This document shows, one piece after another, positions 8,556 to 16,400 of a DNA stretch of 64,000 nucleotides (position 1 is the first letter of the stretch; each line of letters starts with the position of its first letter). The DNA is taken from positions 248,001 to 312,000 of the forward strand of contig NZ_JAHHUL010000002.1 of assembly GCF_019008365.1 (NCBI RefSeq), read 5' to 3'. The position numbers and the translations under genes are program-made. Under the pieces are notes generated by a model. The model searched no databases. It worked only from the letters and a program-made list of their open reading frames with translations, and was not told where the DNA came from. Origin of the DNA: Phosphitispora fastidiosa (GTDB taxonomy: Bacteria > Bacillota > Thermincolia > Thermincolales > UBA2595).

Positions 8556-9740
8556 CTACAAAATTAATGTATCATTCGATTTCATAAAACTATCAAAATC
8601 CTCAAAATCGGCATGTTTCAATTCTTTCCCAAAGTATGATGCGATTTCTGACATGCTATTAATACATAACATTAAATCAGACTTCATTACCCCTTCATCA
8701 AAATTATTGAAGAAATTGTTGAAAACATACTGGTTTTTTTGCAGTCTTTCTTCAACTAACTTTTCAAATTGAGCTCTTTCTGCCCTCATGACCTCAATAG
8801 ATTCTTCGTACAATCTAATTAGTCTCACGGCCTCTTCTTCTCTAAGTTTTGCGTGTTTGAAAGTATCAACACATGTCTGATAAATATTTGACGCGAGCAT
8901 GTATCCAATCAAACTACCCACCAATGCTCCACCCGGTCCAAAAACAACACCTGCAGTCATTCCTGAATATACACTGGCCATGGTACTAAAACCTTTTTCT
9001 CCAATCTGAATCATTGCTTGTTCAGAATCTATATCACCCTTGATAAAATCTATTACGGTAATTCCAACATCGATCATTCCAACTGCGATGCTTGTAGCCA
9101 CATTTGTTTTCGAAAGAATAGCATTACCAGACTTTTGTGCAACAGTTCTAACCCCGGTACTCACCATACCGGTAACTCCACCACGAAGCCCAGCCTTACC
9201 AGTATCTATCACCACATTTCCAACAAACTCTTTCGAATCAATTTCCGATTTGCACAATGATATAGAATTTTTTAAAACAGAAATTCCTCCACCAATTACT
9301 ATTGAAGCAATCATGGTTGATTTAACAGATTGGCACAATTCTTCTCTAAATTGTTTTGACTCAAGTTTGTGGGAATAACCTTGTGGATTCCTGGCGGCTT
9401 CCATTGCTTCATTATAGCTCGTACCACCGGAACAGATTTCTCCATGCTTCAACTCTCCAGTCATATTTTCCAGCGTGTCTGCGTATTCCGGTGCCTTTAA
9501 TGTCCCAGCTTCAACTCTTTTCTCAGCGAGTTCACGGGCTTTATCAACTTTATCAGAGTTGAACAGTTTTTGCATTCCCTCATATTTTTTATCTGACATC
9601 TCAAATAAGGCACTAGATGCTTTATCGCTCGACTTTGCTTGAACTTCCCTAAGAACTTTATTTCCATCTCTGATTAATATATCTGCCGGATCATGAGGAA
9701 AGCCTATATTTTCGACAATAATAACCAACATTACCGACAT
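8556..9740 (-). CDS. Protein of unknown function with glycine-rich membrane hairpins
   Basis: 394 residues. The N-terminal ~100 residues are soluble and begin abruptly with DPADILIRDGNKVLREVQAK, which looks like the middle of a domain. There is no Shine-Dalgarno site before the first ATG, so the gene may be truncated at its 5' end. Residues ~140-165 and ~255-290 are glycine-rich and hydrophobic (MTAGVVFGPGGALVGSLIGY), suggesting membrane-inserting hairpins. The C-terminal 100 residues are a charged helical region. I do not recognise a family. It is AT-rich like its decaying neighbours. It could be an effector or toxin-like protein, but nothing proves this. Confidence 0.6.
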   Translation of the reverse strand: MSVMLVIIVENIGFPHDPADILIRDGNKVLREVQAKSSDKASSALFEMSDKKYEGMQKLFNSDKVDKARELAEKRVEAGTLKAPEYADTLENMTGELKHGEICSGGTSYNEAMEAARNPQGYSHKLESKQFREELCQSVKSTMIASIVIGGGISVLKNSISLCKSEIDSKEFVGNVVIDTGKAGLRGGVTGMVSTGVRTVAQKSGNAILSKTNVATSIAVGMIDVGITVIDFIKGDIDSEQAMIQIGEKGFSTMASVYSGMTAGVVFGPGGALVGSLIGYMLASNIYQTCVDTFKHAKLREEEAVRLIRLYEESIEVMRAERAQFEKLVEERLQKNQYVFNNFFNNFDEGVMKSDLMLCINSMSEIASYFGKELKHADFEDFDSFMKSNDTLIL

Positions 9741-9837
9741 AAATTATTTTTTATTGCAATTATAATGTTTCTTTCTAGAATAAAACTGTCTGTCGTCCCT
9801 TCGAAATAGGTCTATTTTTGGCAACCGATTTCCGCAC

Positions 9838-9872
9838 AAAAAAACAGCGCATATTTGCAAAAATATACGCTG
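9838..9872 (-). terminator. Terminator of rnpB
   Basis: On the minus strand AGCGTATATTT pairs with AAATATGCGCT around a short loop and is followed by GTTTTTTT. It lies directly after the RNase P RNA. Confidence 0.85.
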
Positions 9873-9890
9873 CCGTTGCATAATTAAAAC

Positions 9891-10267
9891 CGAGTAAATC
9901 GATAAGCCGAGTTCTGTCGTTGGATGATCATCTATCTCGAACGGCTGTTACCAGCCGCCTCTAGCGACCTAACCCGGGAGCGGAACGGGCCGTTCCATTG
10001 CCCCCCTATTCGGTCTTGCTCCAGGTGGGGTTTACCTAGCCAGCCAGTCGCCTGGCTGCTGGTGAGCTCTTACCTCACCTTTCCACCCTTACCACGGATG
10101 AACTCCGGCCTTAAAGGCTCTGGCCTCTTACCGTGGCGGTTTATTTCTGTGGCACTTTCCTTAGGGTCGCCCCCACTGGGTATTACCCAGCACCCTGCCC
10201 TGTGGAGCCCGGACTTTCCTCAGATACCGCCTTTCGGACTGGTATCCGCGATCACCTGATTTACTCG
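9891..10267 (-). ncRNA. rnpB: RNase P RNA, class A
   Basis: The minus-strand sequence has the conserved RNase P elements: GAGGAAAGTCCGGGCTCC near the 5' end (P4 5' strand and flank), the GGGTAATACCCAG hairpin, the CCGCCACGGTAAG-type segment, and a 3' end with ACAGAACTCGGCTTATCGAT. Terminal stem P1 pairs CGAGTAAATC (10267 inward) with GATTTACTCG at 9891-9900, which fixes both ends at about 377 nt. It is the catalytic RNA that matures tRNA 5' ends. Small open frames on either strand here are spurious. Confidence 0.95.
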
Positions 10268-10408
10268 ATTTATATTCAACTTTGGATTCTTATCTTAACA
10301 CCTTTTCAGAAATAAGTCAAATACCTTGTTTATCCATGTTACTTCCATATATCTAACTCCCATATATCTAGCTTTCATATAACTATTAAATATCGCAGGT
10401 TTAACCCA

Positions 10409-11155
10409 CTATTTGTGCTGGCTCACTTCCAGCAGATCTGCTCTCATTGGTTGATATGTGACTATTTCTATCGTGTCCTCCAGAGCTTCAATCTCATGGT
10501 CGGAATATGAACTAACCACCAGACCGGCGCCTTTAAGCATTACGATATCCTGGTCGGCAACCACATACTTCAGCGCTCCCTGGACGATATAACTGCCCTG
10601 CTCGTGATAGTGCCGGTGAACTCCAATCTTGGAGCCCTTCTCGTACTTAAATCTGACAAGCATCATTTTAGGAGTAAAGGCAAGAATAAGCCCCGATATG
10701 CCCGGATAAACCTCAAAATTCAGGGCTTGGGCGGTTATGCGTTCTGATGATGCCGCCGAGGCTGCCTTTGCAAGCTGCTTGGGTTTCTGATTATTTTTCC
10801 CTTTTATAAAAGATACCTTCAGACTGTTAAATGACTTGGAAATCTTTTTTACACTTTCATGAAGCGGCATGATACTTTGTGCCCTGACAGACATATTATC
10901 GGCAAGTTGACCGACTACCAGCCGATTATCTGATAATATGACCACATTTTTAAATTTCCATTCTGCAGCCCTTGATAAAGCCCGGAAAATCGCATGATAA
11001 ACTGTCGAATTCTGTGTCTCTATACCGAGGTACTCCGCTTCCTCATAAAATGGCACCCCGGCAGGGTCGGTATAATAACAGATTCCAATACCCGATTCGC
11101 CATTATTCTGGTGTGCATGGCCGGCTACTGCTATATATAAGGTATTCAATTTCAT
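10409..11155 (-). CDS. RNase H-like domain fused to a cupin
   Basis: About 248 residues. Residues ~1-125 follow the RNase HI-like (RVT_3) pattern: a first strand, an acidic residue in ESGIG, NSTVYHAIFRALSRAAEW, and VVILSDNRLVVGQL. Not all catalytic acids of a true RNase HI are obvious. Residues ~150-248 form a cupin barrel with KIGVHRHYHEQGSYIVQG, i.e. the H-x-H and downstream acidic/Gln metal ligands. The inner ATG at 11155 is chosen because a GGGAG site precedes it; an upstream in-frame ATG at 11191 is possible. It lies just upstream of rnpB. RNA binding with a small-molecule or metal sensor is conceivable but unproven. Confidence 0.8.
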   Translation of the reverse strand: MKLNTLYIAVAGHAHQNNGESGIGICYYTDPAGVPFYEEAEYLGIETQNSTVYHAIFRALSRAAEWKFKNVVILSDNRLVVGQLADNMSVRAQSIMPLHESVKKISKSFNSLKVSFIKGKNNQKPKQLAKAASAASSERITAQALNFEVYPGISGLILAFTPKMMLVRFKYEKGSKIGVHRHYHEQGSYIVQGALKYVVADQDIVMLKGAGLVVSSYSDHEIEALEDTIEIVTYQPMRADLLEVSQHK

Positions 11156-11270
11156 ACACTCCCTACTATCTTCATATTTTTCATAATTCAACAGGAATTG
11201 CTTAATATCATTATATGAAGATAAATAGTTATGTGCTTTATCAAAACAGACAAGAAGTGATTTTTTCTGT

Positions 11271-11990
11271 TTACTTCATTATCAGAAGCCTCCCGCAATT
11301 ATCACACTTTACATCGCTGCGGTCTTTTGCTTTTTTTAATATGTCAAAAGAAACACTCATATTGCACCCCGAACAGATCCCTCCCTGCAGAGCCGCAATC
11401 CCTTTGCCGTCTTTAAACCCGGTACAAAGTTTTTGATACTTTTGCAGCGCCTCCGGCGGTACTTTTCCCTTAATTACATCCAAGCGTGAAGTAACCTCTG
11501 TAAGAGCGTTGTATAAACCCTCTTTTGTTATTTTATACCTGCTGTTCAGGCTTTTAAAGGTATTCTTCCGGTCTTCCAGTGCGGACCTCAATTTTTCAAT
11601 CTTTTTTTCCTGATTATCGGCCTTTTCCATAATTACCAATATCTTTTCTTCAACAGCAGTGCACTGCAGCCTGAGTTTGGCAACATTTTTTTCGGCCGTT
11701 TCCAGCTCCTTGGCGCTGCTGTTTTGACCTCCATACAGTTCCTCACTTGCTTTTTCAATCTTCTCCTTGAAAACTGCCAGTGCATCTTCTTCACAACGAA
11801 TACTTTTTTTCACCAGTTCCAGTTCCCTTTTCAATCCATGTACTTCCTTCTGCCCTGCCTCAATCTCTGTTTTTAACTCTTTAAGCTCCCTGTATTCAGG
11901 AATAGACTTAATCTGTCGTTGTATTTTCCCTTTGTTTTCTTCGAGGTTCTGTATTTCCCAAAGGTTTGTAATATTCTTCAATCCCGTCAC
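11271..11990 (-). CDS. COG1579 family coiled-coil protein with C4 zinc ribbon
   Basis: 239 residues. Residues ~10-165 are an almost continuous antiparallel coiled coil. The C-terminus has a four-cysteine zinc ribbon, CSGCNMSV and CDNCGRLL. This is the layout of the COG1579/zf-RING_7 (CT398-like) family, found next to nif3 and trmK in many Firmicutes and suggested to act in nucleic-acid or secretion contexts. The start is a GTG at 11990; a TTG three codons later is also possible. The function is not established. Confidence 0.85.
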   Translation of the reverse strand: MTGLKNITNLWEIQNLEENKGKIQRQIKSIPEYRELKELKTEIEAGQKEVHGLKRELELVKKSIRCEEDALAVFKEKIEKASEELYGGQNSSAKELETAEKNVAKLRLQCTAVEEKILVIMEKADNQEKKIEKLRSALEDRKNTFKSLNSRYKITKEGLYNALTEVTSRLDVIKGKVPPEALQKYQKLCTGFKDGKGIAALQGGICSGCNMSVSFDILKKAKDRSDVKCDNCGRLLIMK

Positions 11991-12029
11991 CCCTTTTTGT
12001 TTTTCCTATTTTTTATCTGATAGAATTTT

Positions 12030-12063
12030 TTATTCAATAAAAATAGAAGGCTATAGCCTTCTA
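12030..12063 (-). terminator. Intrinsic terminator after nif3
   Basis: A perfect palindrome TAGAAGGCTATAGCCTTCTA followed by TTTTTATT on the minus strand, directly behind the nif3 stop codon. Confidence 0.85.
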
Positions 12064-13185
12064 CTAAAAATATCCGAAAGGATCATTGTTGTTTTCCGAA
12101 ACATGAACAGGTACGCTGTATCCCGCTTTGTCAAAGCCATTCCGCAGCAAACCGGCAACCCTGTCAACAACAGGAAATTCGGTGGCAAAATGCCCGGCAT
12201 CCACAAAAGCCATTTTAAGTGCGAGAATATCCTGAGCTTCGTGGTATTTCAAATCACCGGTAAGAAATACATCTGCCCCCGCAAATGCGGCTTTATGCAT
12301 CAAACTGGCCCCGCTTCCACCGCAGACCGCTATTTTCCGCACTGTCATATCCGGACTGCCGCCATAGCGCAAGTTTGAAATATTAAGATTTCTTTTAATA
12401 CTTTTAAGCAGATCTTCTAAGCGCACCGCCTGGGGAAGTGTGCCCACCCTTCCAAGACCCATCCTTTGACCGGTGTTTTCCAGCCTGAAAATATCATAAG
12501 CGACCTCTTCATAAGGATGGGCTTTAATCATGGCTTTGACAACCCGGTGGACATGTTCTTCCCGGATTACCGTTTCCATCCTGAATTCATCTGTTTTTTC
12601 TAGTACGCCCACCTGACCGATAAACGGGTCACACCCTTCTGCCGCCTTAAAAGTACCGGTCCCCTGCACCGAAAAAGTGCAGTCCGAATAATTACCAATC
12701 CACCCCGCACCCGCCCTGGCCATGGCTTCACGGACTACATCCTCATAGCCCCGGGGAATATAAACCACTATTTTAAATAGTCTCTCAGTTTTATCGGGGT
12801 TTAATACTTCCAGGTCCTGAAGCTCCAACAGCTCTGCCAGCTCCTGGTTTACTCCTTCCCGGGCGCTGTCCATATTAGTATGGGCACAATATACGCTGAT
12901 ATCATTTTTTATCAGTTCAGCCAATAAGCTGCCATGGGCCAAATCACGTCTGATATGCTTTAGCGGCTTGAATATCAAAGGATGGTGCGAAACAATCATG
13001 TTTGCACCCTTGGTTACAGCCTCAGCTGCTGTTTGGACATTGATGTCCAGGGTTACCATGACTCCGGTGACCACACTCCCGGGGTCCCCGACCTGTAGAC
13101 CTATACTGTCCCATTCCTCAGCAAGACTTTTGGGGAAATAATTTTCCATTAAATTAATTACTGTCTGGCATTTGAGAGCAGGCAT
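12064..13185 (-). CDS. Nif3-like dinuclear metal-centre protein with inserted YqfO-type domain
   Basis: 373 residues, the length of the long Firmicute/YqfO form in which a PII-like domain is inserted between the two Nif3 halves. The metal ligands are in MIVSHHPLIFK and AHTNMDSA in the first half and GHFATE in the last third. The central ~130 residues (VYIPRGYEDVV to HPYEEVAYD) are the inserted domain. The family forms toroidal hexamers with two metals per subunit and has been tied to GTP cyclohydrolase-like chemistry and tRNA/DNA functions without a settled role. An AGAGG site precedes the ATG. It overlaps the end of trmK by 28 bases. Confidence 0.93.
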   Translation of the reverse strand: MPALKCQTVINLMENYFPKSLAEEWDSIGLQVGDPGSVVTGVMVTLDINVQTAAEAVTKGANMIVSHHPLIFKPLKHIRRDLAHGSLLAELIKNDISVYCAHTNMDSAREGVNQELAELLELQDLEVLNPDKTERLFKIVVYIPRGYEDVVREAMARAGAGWIGNYSDCTFSVQGTGTFKAAEGCDPFIGQVGVLEKTDEFRMETVIREEHVHRVVKAMIKAHPYEEVAYDIFRLENTGQRMGLGRVGTLPQAVRLEDLLKSIKRNLNISNLRYGGSPDMTVRKIAVCGGSGASLMHKAAFAGADVFLTGDLKYHEAQDILALKMAFVDAGHFATEFPVVDRVAGLLRNGFDKAGYSVPVHVSENNNDPFGYF

Positions 13186-13889
13186 TTTTCAATCCTCTCC
13201 AAAATCTCGATTTCCTGCCGAACTTCCCGCCTTTTTAACGCGGTTTTCGGCGAAGCGCTTTTTCCCATATCTAAAAAAATCCTATTATAATTATCCAATT
13301 CATTCCGTATTACTTTAATCAGGAGCGGGTGTCTTTTTTCAAACAGCCTCGGCCCCACTGCTACTATCTCCATATCCGCAGTCTTTTCATTTCCAGGGAC
13401 AGCACAAATAATCTCATAAAGCCGGCCGTCTTCCTCAACAACATCCTCGTCCTCAATGCCCCACCCGTTTTTGACCAGCCACTGCCTTAACCGCCGGGAA
13501 TCATTCATCGGCTGAAGAACCAGTCTTTTCAAGCTATGAGCAGCGCCCCCGGCATTTTCAATGATCTCCCGGATCGTGGCACCTCCCATCCCCGCAATAA
13601 CAACTGTATCTACTTCGCCAGCATCGATTATTTCCAGTCCGTTACCCTGTCTGAGCCTTATTTTGTCCAAGAGGCCTGCTTCAAGAACATTTTTTTCAGC
13701 CATTTCCAGCGGGCCTTTGTTGAGGTCTCCGGCAATCACTTTCTCTGAAATGCCCTGTTTAATCAAATAAACCGGCAGTATAGCATGGTCTGTACCAATA
13801 TCTGCGACTACGCTGCCAGTTGGAATAAATTTTGCAATTGTCATTAACCGCGGGGGAAGTCTCAATACATATCCCTCTTTAATGACCAT
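13158..13889 (-). CDS. trmK: tRNA (adenine22-N1)-methyltransferase TrmK
   Basis: A Rossmann methyltransferase of 243 residues. The SAM-binding motif VVADIGTDHAILPVYL and the TrmK signature VIAGMGGATIREII are both present, and PMNDSRRLRQWLV is typical of the family. It methylates N1 of A22 in tRNA. It has the usual neighbour, nif3, with overlapping ends. The first ATG (13889) has no clear Shine-Dalgarno site. A TTG at 13865 follows AGAGGG at a good distance and would give a protein starting at the residues LRLPPRL, so the true start may be there. Confidence 0.93.
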   Translation of the reverse strand: MVIKEGYVLRLPPRLMTIAKFIPTGSVVADIGTDHAILPVYLIKQGISEKVIAGDLNKGPLEMAEKNVLEAGLLDKIRLRQGNGLEIIDAGEVDTVVIAGMGGATIREIIENAGGAAHSLKRLVLQPMNDSRRLRQWLVKNGWGIEDEDVVEEDGRLYEIICAVPGNEKTADMEIVAVGPRLFEKRHPLLIKVIRNELDNYNRIFLDMGKSASPKTALKRREVRQEIEILERIEKCLLSNARQ

Positions 13890-14044
13890 TTTTCTAAATT
13901 CTTATCTCATCTTATTATTTTCCACATTTCACTGTTAAAAACCTTTTTAGAAGATTATTTTCTCATGAAATTAACTGATTTCTAAAATTTCTTTAATTGC
14001 CGCGTATTTTAAAATTATATTCCGGGCACAATACTGAACGTAAA

Positions 14045-14476
14045 GGGTTCATAACAGCCGAGCGAAGATCATTACAGGCTCTTAAAAGGGTCTGTGATGG
14101 TCGAGCAAAGGTCATTACAGGGTCTTCTCTAGTTTCCTTTTGGCTTCTTTTTGGCTCTGTAATGGCCGGAGCGCAGATTATTACAGGTCTCGTATGGGTC
14201 TTTAGTGGTCCGAACGATTACTATGGGCTCAAAAGGGATTTGTAATAGTCGAGCCACGATCATAATAGGTTCTGGAAGAGTTCTTTTCAGATTTTGCTCT
14301 GAATACGCGGCTTAGGGGTCTGTACTGGCCGAAAGGTCATTACAGGCTCGTTAGGGGCTTATTATGGTCTGACAAAGGTTGTCATAGGTTCCGTAAGGCT
14401 CTGTAGCAGCCGAAAGGTTGTTGCTGGGTCTGTAGGGATTTATGGTAGCCGGCGGTAGGTTGTTATGGGCTCTTTT
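14045..14476. repeat. Tandem array of about nine degenerate hairpin units (~42 bp each)
   Basis: Units start near 14045, 14088, 14153, 14196, 14235, 14315, 14354, 14397 and 14435. The rough consensus is GGGTCTGTAATGGCCGA then a short loop then GGTCATTACAGGCTC. Each unit folds as an imperfect hairpin (CTGTAATG with CATTACAG); the unit at 14315 has a GGCC-GAAA-GGTC tip. Extra unrelated sequence interrupts the array at ~14130-14152 and 14278-14314. It fills the space between trmK and the XrtG locus; no gene is seen in 13890-14475. Confidence 0.75.
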
Positions 14477-15795
14477 TAATGCTTTAGTTTCCCGATAGCC
14501 TTTATTGTCTGATTAACCGGGTCTTCCACTGTCCAGATGGCTCTTTCGGTTACCGCATGAATTGCCCCGGCAGCACGGAACCAGAATACCAGAAACCTGT
14601 AGAGCGGCATAAAAATCACCCTCCAGGCATTATTCTTTAAATAATCCTGATATTCTCCATCTATGTGCTGATAGGCAATTAACAAATAATTAATATCAAT
14701 GAACAAATAAACCAGGTATACAAAAAAGTTTGCCAAAATAATGAGTTCCATCGGATAACCAAAAAATATTAATAACGGGGTTAGAATCGTCCATACAATG
14801 CGCGGGAACATCAGGGTGTGGTCCACAAACAAAGTGCGGGCGGCATACGACCTCGCTAATTTCAATAAACCACCTTTATAATGGTCAACATATGATGCGA
14901 TAACCTCAAGTTCTCCCCGCTGCCACCTAACCCTCTGGGAATACAGCTTTTTCAACGAAGGAATTGGTTCTACATACACCTTCGCATTTTCAAGAAACAT
15001 AATTTTCTTACACTGATTTTTTCTGCGCAGTTCAAAGGTGAGTTTGGTATCTTCTGATATCGAATTCTGGTCATAAAGAAAGGTTTGCAGAAGACTCTTC
15101 CTGTTAAAACACGAAAAGGCTCCTGCCAGGGTAAACAAATTATTATGATGTGCCTGATATTTTCTCCCAATAAAAAATGCTTCCAGGTATTCAACGAGTT
15201 CACATGACTGGACCAACCTAAGCAGCAGGGATTTTTTTGATATCCTGCTGAAATCGATCATAATTGCTGCTGTGGCGCCGGCAACTTCCTCCTGCGCAAA
15301 AAGGGCCTTCACCGTCTCCATAAGCACATTAGGCCCAAGCTTGGTGTCAGAATCGATGTTAATTAAAATTTCGCTGCTGCCCAAAAAAATTCCCGTGTTT
15401 AAGGCCTTAGCCTTGCCCGGTTCATTAAGTTTAATCCATCTTAGAATCATATCCGGGTTTTTGTCGGAAAAGCTTTGAAAGACTGCAAGACTGCCATCAG
15501 TACTGCCATTATCAATTAAAAATAACTCGACTCTACCCATAGGATAAGTCTGGCAGGCAACTGATTCCAGACACTCCAATAATGTACTTTCCGAATTAAA
15601 AACCGGTATAACCACAGATATCTGGGGATAAAAACCTGGTAATCGGCCATCATTGGCATCATCCTTTTTTCTTTCCCTAAGTTCCCGCCAGGAAAATACA
15701 ATGTGGACCAGAGCAATTACCCCATCAACCAAAATAGGAATCAGAATCCATATCCCCCAAAACACTATAAAACTGTAAAGCAAATCCCTGTTCAT
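14476..15795 (-). CDS. XrtG-associated membrane glycosyltransferase, family GT2
   Basis: 439 residues: one N-terminal transmembrane helix, a GT2 domain (residues ~45-290), then 3-4 C-terminal helices. The processive GT2 motifs are visible: VVIPVFNSE, the DSD of NIDSDTKLG, the EDT of SISEDTKLTF, and the QRVRWQRGE motif. These are the features of cellulose-synthase/IcaA-like enzymes that extrude polysaccharide. Next to an exosortase G gene it corresponds to the Gram-positive exosortase-associated glycosyltransferase (TIGR03111 type). Last gene of a three-gene operon, 5 bases after xrtG. The donor sugar is not known. Confidence 0.9.
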   Translation of the reverse strand: MNRDLLYSFIVFWGIWILIPILVDGVIALVHIVFSWRELRERKKDDANDGRLPGFYPQISVVIPVFNSESTLLECLESVACQTYPMGRVELFLIDNGSTDGSLAVFQSFSDKNPDMILRWIKLNEPGKAKALNTGIFLGSSEILINIDSDTKLGPNVLMETVKALFAQEEVAGATAAIMIDFSRISKKSLLLRLVQSCELVEYLEAFFIGRKYQAHHNNLFTLAGAFSCFNRKSLLQTFLYDQNSISEDTKLTFELRRKNQCKKIMFLENAKVYVEPIPSLKKLYSQRVRWQRGELEVIASYVDHYKGGLLKLARSYAARTLFVDHTLMFPRIVWTILTPLLIFFGYPMELIILANFFVYLVYLFIDINYLLIAYQHIDGEYQDYLKNNAWRVIFMPLYRFLVFWFRAAGAIHAVTERAIWTVEDPVNQTIKAIGKLKH

Positions 15796-15800
15796 TATCT

Positions 15801-16400
15801 TTATCCCTCCAGGGACGACTGCCTGTCTATAAAGAACAGAGTTCTCCTGGTAAAGAAAAACCAGTACAGGACAATCATCATTAAAAAGAACACACCCCTG
15901 CCTAAGATGGTATGTGCCACAAAAATCGTATTTCTTCCTCCCAGAAAAATTGCAGTAACAATAAGCTGTACCCGAAGCAGGTTAACAAAATAAATAAGCA
16001 TACTCCCTATAATCAGGGTCTCTAGCTTTTTTTTAAGATTAAACACCGGATAAAACAAAGTCAATCCCCAAAAAACGGCGCCTTCCAACAGACCCGAACA
16101 CTCAGTTCCGATTTCCAGCGAGGTATAGCCGCTCATGAGGGTTCCGGTCATCAGCATAGTTCCTACATCAGCAAAAGGCATTACCGGAATTTTCATCACT
16201 GCATTAAAATAGGTTATTACTTTTATGGCTGTGCGGCTCAGTGTAGTTTCAATAATCGTCCCCTGGAGCATAAAAGCTGCCAAAACGGTAAAACCTATCG
16301 CCCCCCACAAAAAATAAAATACCCATATTTTGTTAGCCCTGAAAAAAACAACTCCACCGGCCCAAATGACTAATAAAGGAATATAATTAATTAATTCCAT
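15801..16400 (-). CDS. xrtG: Exosortase family protein XrtG
   Basis: 199 residues, about 6-7 transmembrane helices. The Cys-Arg-His transpeptidase set of exosortases/archaeosortases is present: Cys101 in EIGTECSGLLEG, Arg143 in VNLLRVQLIV and His163 in FVAHTILGRG. Exosortases cut C-terminal sorting signals in the membrane and attach or release the protein. The G type (TIGR03110) occurs in Gram-positives with exactly the two partners seen here. It overlaps the 3' end of the upstream 1287-residue gene by 14 bases. Confidence 0.92.
   Translation of the reverse strand: MELINYIPLLVIWAGGVVFFRANKIWVFYFLWGAIGFTVLAAFMLQGTIIETTLSRTAIKVITYFNAVMKIPVMPFADVGTMLMTGTLMSGYTSLEIGTECSGLLEGAVFWGLTLFYPVFNLKKKLETLIIGSMLIYFVNLLRVQLIVTAIFLGGRNTIFVAHTILGRGVFFLMMIVLYWFFFTRRTLFFIDRQSSLEG

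Noticed and set aside
9924-10315. Plus-strand protein frames of 60-111 residues
   Set aside because: They lie on the RNase P RNA gene, whose conserved structure explains the sequence.
14045-14476. Possible CRISPR array
   Set aside because: Repeat units are degenerate and palindromic along their whole length, there are no constant repeats with unique spacers, and no cas genes are near.
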